From contig JBQNAT010000007.1 in assembly GCA_052170315.1 (NCBI GenBank), positions 1-64,000 of the forward strand: 64,000 bases of DNA. Reading direction: 5' to 3'. The notes under the pieces are model-generated. The model did not search any database. It was not told the DNA's origin and saw only the letters and a program-made list of their open reading frames with translations. Positions 1 to 8,608 of this stretch are shown here, piece by piece. A program made the position numbers and the translations under genes. Source of the stretch: UBA9732 sp052170315. Lineage in GTDB: Bacteria; Spirochaetota; Spirochaetia; Sphaerochaetales; Sphaerochaetaceae. Each line of letters starts with the position of its first letter. Within the stretch, counting starts at the first letter, position 1.

Positions 1-1
1 C

Positions 2-310
2 ATTTACTGTATTGACTATATACCTAAAAAAAATATAGTTACAACCATATATGATATGGCAATACTTGATAAACCTGTTTTCGAATTCATTGAAACCTAT
101 TGCCATGCGGACGTTTATATGGATTTGTCAGAGGTAAACGCGGTAGTCGCTAATGACCATACAGCGAAAATGCTGGAAATTCCCCATGGAAGTCCGTTAT
201 TGAGCATTCATGATATTGGATATGACTTTTTTGGAAAGCCTATTCTGTACTCCGAAGAATTATATGTAGAAGGAATATTTAAGCATACAGTTCTTCGAAA
301 AAAAATCTGA
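2..310 (+). CDS. GntR-family regulator, C-terminal UTRA domain (5' end outside window)
   Basis: The reading frame is open from base 2 to the stop at 308-310, so this is the 3' end of a gene that begins before the window. The roughly 100 visible residues look like the UTRA effector-binding domain of HutC-type GntR regulators. The pattern 'PLLSIHDIGYDFFGKPILY' followed by 'SEELY' and a short basic tail is the usual end of that domain, where a small ligand is sensed. The DNA-binding winged helix is not visible. It converges on the purine genes that follow and, by position, is the best candidate for their regulator; that link is inference. The internal ATG at 56 is not a credible start, because the same domain continues upstream of it. 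Confidence 0.75.
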   Translation: MYCIDYIPKKNIVTTIYDMAILDKPVFEFIETYCHADVYMDLSEVNAVVANDHTAKMLEIPHGSPLLSIHDIGYDFFGKPILYSEELYVEGIFKHTVLRKKI

Positions 311-321
311 CCATTTTCATA

Positions 322-2619
322 TCATCGCAAACAGCCGAAGCACTGAACAAGAACTTCACAGGGAATAGCCGGATGATGAAGGAAAACTTCCCTGCCTCCA
401 CGTGCGGCATCAACAGCATCCCTTACAGCATTGAATACGGCTACACCATACAACAAAGGCGGTTCTCCAAGTCCTTTAGCTCCAAGCACACCGCAAATTT
501 CATGCTGAGACGGGAACAGTTCGATATCCAGCGTATCCGGCACATCAGTGATCAGCGGGACTTTATATGTGGAAAGAGATGAGGATAATAACCTTTCATC
601 TTTGTCTCGGGGAAGTTCTTCCAGAATAGCATATCCCAGCCCCTGCATGAAACCGCCTACCAGTTGTCCCCTTTCAATATCATAATCAATGATTGAACCC
701 CCCTCATGACGAATTGAAACATATTCAACATGAGTATCACCTGTAAGCATATCAATCCCAACAACAGCAAGAGCGACACCGTTGGTAAAATAGGCAAACG
801 GAGTTCCCTTTCCTTTTTTAGGATCATATGAAAGACCCGGAGTGGCATAGTGTTCCTGAGCGCCAAGCATATAGCGGTTGTAATAACAATAGGAGACCAG
901 TTTATTGAACGGAAACTTATGCTGAGGCATTCTGTTATCCCACCAATAGTCATTTTCAAAAGTGATATATGAAGGAACGGCAGCCAGACCATAATCCGCT
1001 TCCAGCATTGCTGCTCCTGCTTTTTGGAGGCTTTCTCTGATTCGCTGTGCGGCTGCGCGTGCAGCTTCACCATTTAAATCCGTCCCGGTTGAAGCCGCGG
1101 TACTGGCCACACTGCCGGCCCGAAGTGAATTCGTACTTTCGCAAACTACACGATCAGGATTAACTCCCAGCGTTTTCGCAACGATTCCCTCAATCTTGGT
1201 GAACAGTCCCTGCCCCATCTCTATACCGCCATGACTAACCGAAATTGAACCGTCGGTATATATATATACTAAGGCATTCCCCTGATTAAGAAATGTAGCG
1301 GTAAAACCTATACCATATTTCACGGGAACAATACCAATACCCTTTTTATATGTTTTATGTTTTGCATTATATTCATCCACGGTTTTCCTCAGATAATTAT
1401 AATTAACATGTTCCAGTAATTTTTCATGTATCTGAGGCACTGCGACATCAACCATTGGCATGCCGTAAGGGGAAAGCTGGCCTTCTTTAAGAAAATTAAT
1501 TTTCTGCACCTCGGAGACATCAAGTTTGACAGCTTTCGCCACATGGTAGATGATTTCTTCCATCAATAACGTTGCCTGAGGAGCACCAAATCCTCTGAAC
1601 GCAGTATTTGCAGGTTTGTTCGTCTGACATGAGAAACCAGTGATGCGACATGCTGGAATGTAATAGCTTCCGGGCAAACTTAGCACTGAACGTTCCATAA
1701 TCGCTTCCGTAAAATCCTCATAATATCCGCCATCAGCATACATCTCCGCTTCAAGAGCCAATAACCGACCTTGCACATCACATCCGACTTTATAATGGCA
1801 ATGATATGGATGTCGTTTCCCGGTCCAGAGAATATCATCGCTTCTATCCAATATAATCGCGCATGGGTGGTCTGTTTTCTCTAAAGCAAGAGCTGCAATC
1901 GCGGCCCACATCGTTCCTCCGCGTTCTTTTCCTCCAAATGCTCCGCCAACTCTGTAGACATCTACTTCTACTTCCTGTTCAGCCCGTCCTAAAATTAAGG
2001 CCACAACTTCCTGCACGTCGGTTATAGCCTGAGTATCTGCATGTATGAGAATCTTACGTTTGAATGGAGTGTAGGTGGCAAAAGCTCTTTGAGTCTCAAT
2101 ATAAGCATGTTCTTGTGCTCCGGTATCGAAAACGCCTTCCAAAACATGTACGCTTTCAGCATACCCCGCATTCAAATCTCCGGTAGCGACGACCAGGGGT
2201 TCATGATAATATCGTTTCTGTGAAATAGCTTCCTGTATAGTCAAAACAGGATGTTCATTTCTTCGTATATGCACAGAAGTCCTGCGCGCGGCAAGTCTGG
2301 CATGTTCCTGAGTATCCGCAATGACAAATCCTACCGGCTGTCCCCGATAATGGACTTCATTTTCAGCAAGCAGCGGTTCCTCAGCTCTTGATACAGCTCC
2401 TATTACATTGCGTCCGGGAATATCGTTTGCGGTATATCCGCAGACAAACCCCGGAGTTAGCGAAGCTTCGGAAAAATCAATCGATAGTATCTCTCCTTCT
2501 GCTTCCGAAGACACTACCGGATAGACATACAGATATTCCGTAGTTTTCCCAAGGTCTCCGCAAAAATGAATTTCCCCGGTTGCAAGGCCTTCAAGATTTT
2601 TCTTCCTGTTGGTTTTCAT
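322..2619 (-). CDS. xdhB: Xanthine dehydrogenase-type molybdenum hydroxylase, molybdopterin-binding large subunit
   Basis: 765 residues, the usual size for the stand-alone large subunit. An a/b-hammerhead domain (about 10-125) is followed by the molybdenum-cofactor domains. Diagnostic motifs are 'GGAFGGKE' (226-232), 'TAFRGFGAPQ' (339-348) and 'GLGEPPL' near residue 716, whose Glu (about 719) matches the catalytic base. The Glu in 'GGKE' corresponds to the residue that binds purines in xanthine dehydrogenases and is usually replaced in aldehyde oxidases, which favours a purine substrate. Molybdenum hydroxylases of this family oxidise hypoxanthine or xanthine using water. The gene lies 6 nt after xdhA on the same strand, with the purine permease first in the operon. 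I named the subunits after the two-subunit xdhA/xdhB scheme. The exact substrate cannot be read from sequence. Confidence 0.88.
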   Translation of the reverse strand: MKTNRKKNLEGLATGEIHFCGDLGKTTEYLYVYPVVSSEAEGEILSIDFSEASLTPGFVCGYTANDIPGRNVIGAVSRAEEPLLAENEVHYRGQPVGFVIADTQEHARLAARRTSVHIRRNEHPVLTIQEAISQKRYYHEPLVVATGDLNAGYAESVHVLEGVFDTGAQEHAYIETQRAFATYTPFKRKILIHADTQAITDVQEVVALILGRAEQEVEVDVYRVGGAFGGKERGGTMWAAIAALALEKTDHPCAIILDRSDDILWTGKRHPYHCHYKVGCDVQGRLLALEAEMYADGGYYEDFTEAIMERSVLSLPGSYYIPACRITGFSCQTNKPANTAFRGFGAPQATLLMEEIIYHVAKAVKLDVSEVQKINFLKEGQLSPYGMPMVDVAVPQIHEKLLEHVNYNYLRKTVDEYNAKHKTYKKGIGIVPVKYGIGFTATFLNQGNALVYIYTDGSISVSHGGIEMGQGLFTKIEGIVAKTLGVNPDRVVCESTNSLRAGSVASTAASTGTDLNGEAARAAAQRIRESLQKAGAAMLEADYGLAAVPSYITFENDYWWDNRMPQHKFPFNKLVSYCYYNRYMLGAQEHYATPGLSYDPKKGKGTPFAYFTNGVALAVVGIDMLTGDTHVEYVSIRHEGGSIIDYDIERGQLVGGFMQGLGYAILEELPRDKDERLLSSSLSTYKVPLITDVPDTLDIELFPSQHEICGVLGAKGLGEPPLLYGVAVFNAVRDAVDAARGGREVFLHHPAIPCEVLVQCFGCLR

Positions 2620-2625
2620 CTTTTC

Positions 2626-4044
2626 CTATTCCTCCCTTCCGGTAGCTTTAAGATAGTGCCGTACAACATGACCGGCAATCAAAGACTTGCGGAACTCTGT
2701 ACTTCCACGCACATCACTTAGCGGAATGAAACGTTCCGAAACACTAATACCAAGAGCCTGAAGTTCAGTCATAGACGCATCTAATGAGACCGGCGGCATA
2801 TCAATTACAGTGACATTCGGTGCAACACCTCCGAATGCGATTTGCCAGAAAATAATTCTTCCATTCTCGCAGACAAGTCTGGATGCGGAATTCACGCTGG
2901 CTATATCCACATCTTTTCGTTTGCTGCTTTTTAAAAAAGTAATCCGACCCTTCTTCAGAATTTTCATGGGAATAATAAAAGATTCAATCAATTCCAGCGG
3001 CCGCAGTACAGTCTGCTTATATCCTGTGTAGAATTCATCCATGAGTATGTCACGGCGGCATTCAGGTGTATGAATCATTACATGAGCATTAACAAGAGAC
3101 AAAAGCACAATAAGATCTCCGATCGGAGATGCGTTACAGATATTGCCTGCCAGTGTTGACACATTACGTATTTGCGGAGAGGCCATCCTGTTGAGAACGT
3201 CATTCATAGCAGGAAAATATTCAGTAATCATAGGATTTTCCTGAATATCAGAAAGAAATAACCCACCCCCTATGGACAATCCTTCATTGACAATAGAAAC
3301 ACCCTTTATCTCCTGAATCCGACTGACATTTATTACTGTATTCGGGCAAACAAGTGTAGAATGGGAACGGACTCCAATATCAGTATTGCCTGAAACAATG
3401 ACGGCATCAGCATACTGTGCTGCCAGCCGATCATATTCAACAAGAGTTTCAGGCATCATATATTCAGGCGAATGGAGGCGTGAACGCATTTTTAAAACTT
3501 CGGGTTCGACTGCGCGAACCTGACCCGGAATCATATCAAGCTCCGGATGTTCTTCCAGATAGGAAATTACAGAATCGCAGGTCTTGATTATCCCCTCATA
3601 ACCAGTGCAGCGGCAGATATTTCCCGTTAATGAATGTATAAGCCCTTCCTTAGTCGGGTTTTGTGTATTGGCCAGATATCCGGTCATAGACATGATAATA
3701 CCCGGAGAACAAAAACCGCATTGTATTCCATGTTTATCTATGATCATTTCTTGAACAAGCGATAAAACCCCATTTTCCGCAAGACCTTCCACCGTAATGA
3801 TGGAAGCTCCCTGCATGTTTATTGCAGGCATCAGGCATGAAGCTACTGCCCGATAACGTATTTTTCCATTTTCCGGAAGTCCCCAGACAACCGTACATGC
3901 ACCGCAATCACCATCTCCGCATCCTTCCTTAGTGCCCGTCATGAAAAAACGATTCCGTATAATATCTATCATACGTTCGTCTGAGAGTGCATTAAACTGT
4001 CTTTTTTTCCCATTGATGTAACAACTGACCGCTATAGGACGCAT
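2626..4044 (-). CDS. xdhA: Xanthine dehydrogenase-type small subunit (two [2Fe-2S] clusters plus FAD)
   Basis: 472 residues combining electron-transfer domains that are separate genes in many anaerobes. The N-terminal plant-type ferredoxin motif 'GCGDGDCGACTV' supplies C42, C47, C50, with C70 completing the first cluster. The all-helical second cluster uses C109, C112, C144 and C146 ('CGFC', 'CRC'). From about residue 175 a CO-dehydrogenase-flavoprotein type FAD domain follows, with 'VSGNTDIG' and 'NICNASPIGD', and then its C-terminal domain. Electrons would pass from the molybdenum centre in XdhB through both clusters to FAD and on to NAD or another acceptor. It lies 10 nt after the permease stop and 6 nt before xdhB, so the three are one operon. 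The N-terminal Met gives a normal family start. Confidence 0.88.
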   Translation of the reverse strand: MRPIAVSCYINGKKRQFNALSDERMIDIIRNRFFMTGTKEGCGDGDCGACTVVWGLPENGKIRYRAVASCLMPAINMQGASIITVEGLAENGVLSLVQEMIIDKHGIQCGFCSPGIIMSMTGYLANTQNPTKEGLIHSLTGNICRCTGYEGIIKTCDSVISYLEEHPELDMIPGQVRAVEPEVLKMRSRLHSPEYMMPETLVEYDRLAAQYADAVIVSGNTDIGVRSHSTLVCPNTVINVSRIQEIKGVSIVNEGLSIGGGLFLSDIQENPMITEYFPAMNDVLNRMASPQIRNVSTLAGNICNASPIGDLIVLLSLVNAHVMIHTPECRRDILMDEFYTGYKQTVLRPLELIESFIIPMKILKKGRITFLKSSKRKDVDIASVNSASRLVCENGRIIFWQIAFGGVAPNVTVIDMPPVSLDASMTELQALGISVSERFIPLSDVRGSTEFRKSLIAGHVVRHYLKATGREE

Positions 4045-4054
4045 GTACTATCTC

Positions 4055-5422
4055 CTAACGGAATATTATTTCAAGAACCAGATATAAGACAAATATGCCT
4101 GTGAGAATCCACGTAGTAAAAGTTAACTTACGGGCATTACCCGCAAATACCTGACCTCCGGTGAAAGCAAGTAAACCGAACAGAATGCCATAGGCAATAT
4201 TGAAAGTAAATGCCATGAAAGCCACACATATAAATACGGGAAAAGCAATTGTAGTATCCGAAAGATTCACATGCATCAGCGGTTCTATCATGAAAATACC
4301 CACCATGACTAAGGCCGGCGCAGTCGCAATAGACGGAATCATCAGGAACAGAGGCGCAAATAACAGCGCAAGCAGAAATAGAAATCCGGTAAAACAAGAA
4401 GTCAAACCCGTTCGGCCCCCTTCTGCTATACCTGTAGTACTTTCCGCTCCGAATACAGTTACAGTCTGGGTTCCAAGAAGTGAACCTACGGCAGCTCCGG
4501 CAGCAGATACAAACAAAGCCTTTCCGGCGTTAGGGAGTTCTCCTTTTTCATTTATAAATCCGGCCTTGATACCAACTCCCACCAACACACCTATACTGTC
4601 GAACAAATCAACAAACAGGAAACTGAACATGGCGAACAGAACACCGATAACAGCCACCACTCCTCCGGAAAAAAGACCTGAAAACTTCAATTTGAAGAAT
4701 GTAGGAGACAATGCCGTGACAGGATTTTCCAAAGCGATAATGCCGTTCCACTTCGTATATGCCGTACCGGTGACTGGATCAGTAACAAAAAGGCCAATGA
4801 AAGTAATGGCAAGGATTCCAATAAGGATACCACCCCGCACTCGTTTAATAACCAACCCCGCCGTCAGCAGAATACCAAGAAGAGCTATCTGCACTCCCGG
4901 ATTCTGCAGATTTCCCAACTGCAGGAGATTATTCGGGTCGCTCACGATGATACCCGCATTATTGAGTCCCGCGAAAGCAATAAAAAAACCTATAGCAGCT
5001 GATATCGCCTGTTTGATGCATTCGGGTATGGCATTGACAATTTTCTCTTGAACCCCTATGAAGCTGAGGATACAGAATGAAACTCCTTCTACGAATACAC
5101 AGGCAAGAGCGTTTTGCCAGGAAAGCCCAAGCGTACCGCAGACAGTATAGGCAAAATAGGCATTGAGTCCCATTGCGGGAGCCAGCGCAAACGGATAATT
5201 CGTCATAAGTCCCATCGCAAAACAAGAAAGCGCAGAAGAAATTGCGGAAGCATAGAACACAGCTTTTGCATCCATGCCTGTTGAAGAAAGGATTGCAGGG
5301 TTGACCGCTAGGATATACGTACATGTCAGAAATGTTGTAAGTCCAGCAATAAATTCCGTTCGGATATTCGTCCGGTTGGTTGACAATTGAAATTTTTTGT
5401 CAAGAAATGCCCTAAAAGTCAT
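4055..5422 (-). CDS. NCS2-family purine permease (AzgA/PbuG type)
   Basis: A 455-residue polytopic membrane protein with about 12-14 hydrophobic segments. It has the signature order of the adenine/guanine/hypoxanthine branch of NCS2: 'TEFIAGLTTFLTCTYILAVNP' region near the N terminus, 'APAMGLNAYFAYTV' around residue 83, and 'FGAESTTGIAEGGRTGLTS' in the second half. Family members are proton symporters for purine bases. It is the first gene of the leftward operon that also encodes the xanthine-dehydrogenase-like enzyme, so it probably brings in the substrate. The start is supported by a clear AAGGAG element 7 nt upstream on the minus strand. Whether it prefers hypoxanthine, guanine or another base cannot be decided here. 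Confidence 0.88.
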   Translation of the reverse strand: MTFRAFLDKKFQLSTNRTNIRTEFIAGLTTFLTCTYILAVNPAILSSTGMDAKAVFYASAISSALSCFAMGLMTNYPFALAPAMGLNAYFAYTVCGTLGLSWQNALACVFVEGVSFCILSFIGVQEKIVNAIPECIKQAISAAIGFFIAFAGLNNAGIIVSDPNNLLQLGNLQNPGVQIALLGILLTAGLVIKRVRGGILIGILAITFIGLFVTDPVTGTAYTKWNGIIALENPVTALSPTFFKLKFSGLFSGGVVAVIGVLFAMFSFLFVDLFDSIGVLVGVGIKAGFINEKGELPNAGKALFVSAAGAAVGSLLGTQTVTVFGAESTTGIAEGGRTGLTSCFTGFLFLLALLFAPLFLMIPSIATAPALVMVGIFMIEPLMHVNLSDTTIAFPVFICVAFMAFTFNIAYGILFGLLAFTGGQVFAGNARKLTFTTWILTGIFVLYLVLEIIFR

Positions 5423-5463
5423 AAAAATCTCCTTTTGATGTATAACAATTGATATTATCTATT

Positions 5464-5509
5464 GGTAATACCTTTATCAGTATAATGCTATCAAAACCAT
5501 TTTTGTCAA
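5464..5509 (-). promoter_or_regulatory. Promoter and operator-like palindrome for the purine operon
   Basis: On the minus strand TTGACA (5504-5509) lies 19 nt from TATACT (5479-5484), or 18 nt from TTATAC, giving a good sigma-70 promoter for the permease-xdhA-xdhB operon. Just downstream, near the expected transcription start, lies the perfect 9-bp palindrome GGTAATACC (5464-5472). With flanks it reads TGGTAATACCT, close to the GntR-class pattern TNGTNNNACNA except for the last base. The GntR/UTRA protein at the window start is the obvious candidate ligand-responsive repressor. The promoter is read directly; the operator role is inferred. Confidence 0.5.
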
Positions 5510-5764
5510 GAAAAAATATGAATGTACAATGTCCCGTGTTTTAAAGTCCATTAACACGGATATGACCATATATCGACGCTTTTGCCATGGATGATAATTT
5601 TATTAGTTTACAGCCTTAGTTGACGCTTTAATGACATATTTACTGAGCTTTTAACATCAAATTGTAAGGAATTAAAAAATGGTTTCCGCAATTTTCCGGA
5701 ATAAGCAAACACAGGGTCCGAAAAAGGCCCCGAATACTGACAAAACAGGAAAAAGGAGACTGAA
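5510..5764. other. Intergenic region between the divergent purine operon and comM
   Basis: AT-rich spacer with no credible ORF. It must hold the comM promoter, and TTTTAT/TTTACA-like stretches around 5590-5610 could serve, but none is convincing. The last bases provide the comM ribosome-binding site (AAAAGGAGA at about 5750-5760). I see no riboswitch or repeat here. Confidence 0.4.
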
Positions 5765-7315
5765 ATGCCGAAAGAACTTATTATTTACGGCTATATGGAC
5801 AAAGGCTACAACGGACATGGAGTATTGGTGGAATGCAGCATAAGAAACGGCTTTCCGGGTTTTGACATTACAGGCCTGCCGGGAGCAAGCGTAAAAGAAG
5901 CCAGAGAACGTGTAAGATGCGCATTCAGGAGCTGCGGCATAAAATTGCCGCAAAGCAGGATACTTGTAAACCTCAGCCCTGCCGGAAATCCCAAAAACAG
6001 CACACTGCTGGATTTACCTCTGGCTTGCGCCGTTTTATACGGACAAAAACGAAAGACCATCCCAAATACGCATGACGGCAAGCCTGTGAAAGTAATGATA
6101 GCCGGAGAACTTTCACTTGACGGTCACGTCCTTGAAGCGCCTCAGGCAATGGGAGCCGTGGAAGCTGCCTGCCGGCTTGGCTGCCAGGCGTGTATACTCC
6201 CATTCAGCATACCAAAAACACACAGCTCGCTACTGCTTGTACAGGCACTGACACTGGAACAGGCTTTTAAAATTTGTTGCAATTTAATGAACGAAAAAAC
6301 GAAGACAGAAGACTCGGCCGGAGAAAAAGAAGAAATCGCGGAACCTGTATTTGAGGACATCATAGGGATGGAATACGAAAAGGATATAGTTGCCATGGCG
6401 GCGGGAGGCTTCCACAGCATCCTGCTTTTCGGACCCCCGGGAGTGGGGAAAACTATGCTGTGCAGCAGGATAAACAGGCTTTTGCCGCCAATGACGGAGA
6501 AAAACAGCACCCAGGTCGCGCGAATCCTCGGATGCGCAGAAATCGGGCAGGGACGCGCATCGCCGGAAAATTGCAGCCGTATGAGAATCCTAAGCCACGA
6601 CTGCACTCAAACTCAGTTCGTATCAGGAAGCGGCGCGAAATCTCCGGGCGAAGGGGCCTTATCACACATGGGAGTCCTGCTTCTTGACGAAATCAACAAA
6701 TACGGCCCGAAACTCATTGAAGCCGTCAGGGATGCCTACGACAGCGGCTGCACAAGAAGCTCCAGAAGCGGCGAAGTCATCACCTATCCCGCGCGTTTTC
6801 TCATGGCAGGCAACATGAACCCGTGCCAATGCGCAGGCCTTGGAGCCCCAAACTCCGTCTGTACCTGCACCGCGCAGCGCCTTGCCGGTCACTGGACGCG
6901 TCTTGGCCGTCAGATGATACAGCGTTTCGATATCCGCCTTCCCGTCAAACCCCGCGAAAATATTCTTTCCCTTATTGGCTCCCCATCTCAGGCCGATTCC
7001 CTGTACATTGAAAAAATAAAGAACGCGGCCGCACGTCAAAGTTTTCGCTATAGATATATAGATAATATAGACTACAACGGACAGGTACATTACAACACAT
7101 CAGCCCTTCGATGTCTGGAGAAAGAAATAGAGCTTGTTAACCGCGCAAAGCTTCCAAACAGCCCGGATTCACGCAGCCAGATAGGCCTGATTGCGCTTGC
7201 GCGCACAATTGCGGACTACGAAGATAAGGCAGATGTAACTGAAGAAAACCTTGCGAAAGCGGTGGAACTGAGGCGTTACGGCCTTGGAGATTATTATTGG
7301 AGAACTTTGAACTGA
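5765..7315 (+). CDS. comM: YifB/ComM-type Mg-chelatase-like AAA+ ATPase
   Basis: 516 residues, the usual family length. The N-terminal ChlI-like domain shows 'GLPGASVKEARERVRCA' (37-53) and 'ILVNLSPAGNPK' (66-77). The AAA+ core has Walker A 'GPPGVGKT' (223-230) and Walker B 'GVLLLDEIN' (303-311), although the family-typical 'DELPEF' is changed to 'DEINKY'. The Cys pairs 'CQC' and 'CTC' after 'NMNP' match the YifB metal-like cluster. ComM in other bacteria is a hexameric helicase that extends branch migration during integration of transforming DNA. Its presence does not show that this organism is competent. The start has a strong GGAG element 8 nt upstream. It stands alone between the purine module and the tRNA genes. 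Confidence 0.85.
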   Translation: MPKELIIYGYMDKGYNGHGVLVECSIRNGFPGFDITGLPGASVKEARERVRCAFRSCGIKLPQSRILVNLSPAGNPKNSTLLDLPLACAVLYGQKRKTIPNTHDGKPVKVMIAGELSLDGHVLEAPQAMGAVEAACRLGCQACILPFSIPKTHSSLLLVQALTLEQAFKICCNLMNEKTKTEDSAGEKEEIAEPVFEDIIGMEYEKDIVAMAAGGFHSILLFGPPGVGKTMLCSRINRLLPPMTEKNSTQVARILGCAEIGQGRASPENCSRMRILSHDCTQTQFVSGSGAKSPGEGALSHMGVLLLDEINKYGPKLIEAVRDAYDSGCTRSSRSGEVITYPARFLMAGNMNPCQCAGLGAPNSVCTCTAQRLAGHWTRLGRQMIQRFDIRLPVKPRENILSLIGSPSQADSLYIEKIKNAAARQSFRYRYIDNIDYNGQVHYNTSALRCLEKEIELVNRAKLPNSPDSRSQIGLIALARTIADYEDKADVTEENLAKAVELRRYGLGDYYWRTLN

Positions 7316-7335
7316 GAAAAAACGCAGGGTACCAG

Positions 7336-7364
7336 TTGACAATCAAGGCACAGTTTTGTTAATC
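7336..7364 (+). promoter_or_regulatory. Promoter for the tRNA-Lys/tRNA-Glu unit
   Basis: TTGACA (7336-7341) is followed after exactly 17 nt by TTAATC (7359-7364), a weak -10. The first tRNA base lies 18 nt downstream, a plausible distance for a short 5' leader. No better candidate exists between the comM stop and the tRNA. Confidence 0.5.
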
Positions 7365-7382
7365 TCGATTTGTTGTGAAAAC

Positions 7383-7455
7383 GGGCCACTAGCTCAGTAG
7401 GCAGAGCAACGCCCTTTTAAGGCGTGGGTCATTGGTTCAAATCCAATGTGGCTCA
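7383..7455 (+). tRNA. tRNA-Lys (anticodon UUU)
   Basis: A complete cloverleaf can be drawn. The acceptor stem GGGCCAC pairs with GTGGCTC (one G-U), with discriminator A at 7455. The anticodon stem ACGCC/GGCGT holds loop CTTTTAA, giving anticodon TTT at 7416-7418, and the T loop is TTCAAAT. The 3' CCA is not encoded, so it must be added enzymatically. Confidence 0.95.
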
Positions 7456-7470
7456 TGCGTTCACATGCGT

Positions 7471-7542
7471 GTCGCCCTCGTCTAGTGGTTAGGACAACGG
7501 GTTTTCATCCCGTCAACACGAGTTCGATCCTCGTGGGCGATG
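7471..7542 (+). tRNA. tRNA-Glu (anticodon UUC)
   Basis: The acceptor stem GTCGCCC pairs with GGGCGAT, giving a G-U pair at position 1-72, with discriminator G. The anticodon stem ACGGG/CCCGT holds loop TTTTCAT with anticodon TTC at 7504-7506. The T arm is ACGAG-TTCGATC-CTCGT. CCA is not encoded. It lies 15 nt after tRNA-Lys and is followed at once by a terminator, so the two are one transcript. The sequence start and D arm resemble other bacterial tRNA-Glu genes. Confidence 0.95.
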
Positions 7543-7547
7543 AAAAG

Positions 7548-7571
7548 ACTCCTTTTTTAAGGAGTTTTTTT
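7548..7571 (+). terminator. Intrinsic terminator of the tRNA operon
   Basis: ACTCCTT (7548-7554) pairs perfectly with AAGGAGT (7559-7565) around a TTTT loop and runs into seven T residues. It begins 5 nt after tRNA-Glu. Confidence 0.85.
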
Positions 7572-7635
7572 CGTTTATGGCACCGCAGTCTTTAAAATCC
7601 ATGTTATTATTTACTCACCGCTAAGGAGGAGTGTT

Positions 7636-8535
7636 ATGAGAAAAGTTTTTTCCGCACTTATTTTACTTTTGCTTTTTTCACTGAGTCTTTTTGCCATGGA
7701 CTTTACAAAAATTGATGAAACATATGATAAGGATATTGGAGACAAACAGGTTTATGAAGAGCTGAAAAACATGCTGCCGCAGGCACAGACAGCTCAGGAA
7801 AAAGCTGAAGTATTATGGAGACTTTCCAGAGTCTGCGTGGATATAGGCGATGACATGGATAAAAATGACAAAACATCAAGATTTTCCATATACGAGGAAG
7901 GCGAAAACTACGCTATACAGTCCATAAACCTTTATCCCAATGCGATGGCATATTTATGGAAATGCTGCAACGTCGGACGATGGGGACAGACAAAGGGAGT
8001 TTTGAACTCACTTGCAAAGGCAAAGCCAATGATGGCCGATTTAAAGGTAGTCACCGATAATTTTAACTGTGTTGATTCATCCGAGGTATGGTATACCCTT
8101 GGAGTCCTTTACAATTCCCTTCCAGGCGTTTTCGGCGGAGACTCCAATGCGGCCATAAGCTACGGAAGGATTGCCTGTGATACCATACCTAAGAAATTCA
8201 TATACGGCGGTACTTACGAATATCTTGCGCAGATGCTTTATGACAGGAACTGGACCGCAAAAAAACGTGCTTCAGAAATAGCAAAAATGCAGAAAAACTG
8301 GAACAGGGAAAGTAATAGCAACTACGAAAAGTATGGGTATTATGAAGGCGCAAACGGTCCTGACGCCACACCGATTTGGACACCTACAAAGCTGTCCGCA
8401 ATGAGCGACCGTCAGGAAGCTCTTGTAATTCTTAAGTACGCACAGGCGGTCTACAGAGCAAGAAGTTTCCATACCTCCGGAGATGATGAAAACTATGCCG
8501 AAATACAGGGTTTAATTGACCAGTGGTCAAAATGA
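7636..8535 (+). CDS. Secreted TPR-like protein, possibly TatT-related
   Basis: 299 residues. A signal peptide is clear: MRK, then a Leu/Phe-rich core, then a likely cleavage after 'SLFA' near residue 20. There is no lipobox Cys. The mature part is helical with paired-helix segments such as 'AEVLWRLSRVCVDIG' and 'SSEVWYTLGVLYNSLPGVF' followed by a GG-containing turn. This resembles the TPR-type periplasmic TatT proteins that accompany TRAP transporters in treponemes, especially the 'LPGVFGG' turn, but no TRAP genes lie nearby. Function is therefore unknown. The start is set by AAGGAGGAG 7 nt upstream. It stands alone between the tRNA terminator and the first EF-G gene. Confidence 0.65.
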   Translation: MRKVFSALILLLLFSLSLFAMDFTKIDETYDKDIGDKQVYEELKNMLPQAQTAQEKAEVLWRLSRVCVDIGDDMDKNDKTSRFSIYEEGENYAIQSINLYPNAMAYLWKCCNVGRWGQTKGVLNSLAKAKPMMADLKVVTDNFNCVDSSEVWYTLGVLYNSLPGVFGGDSNAAISYGRIACDTIPKKFIYGGTYEYLAQMLYDRNWTAKKRASEIAKMQKNWNRESNSNYEKYGYYEGANGPDATPIWTPTKLSAMSDRQEALVILKYAQAVYRARSFHTSGDDENYAEIQGLIDQWSK

Positions 8536-8608
8536 GTTAATTCACTTACATTTTTATGCTCCTTTTCACCTAATTAACAAATGCCCTTATTTATGATAGA
8601 TTAAGCAC

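Noticed and set aside
4200..5051. 283-codon plus-strand ORF
   Set aside because: Lies antisense to the well-supported NCS2 permease and has a Pro/Thr/Arg-rich composition typical of a shadow frame.
1..5500. Horizontally acquired island boundaries around the purine module
   Set aside because: The module looks accessory, but no integrase, tRNA junction or direct repeat marks an edge, and I could not compute composition.
5423..5764. Purine riboswitch for the permease
   Set aside because: The untranslated part is only about 50 nt on the permease side and shows none of the three-way-junction sequences.
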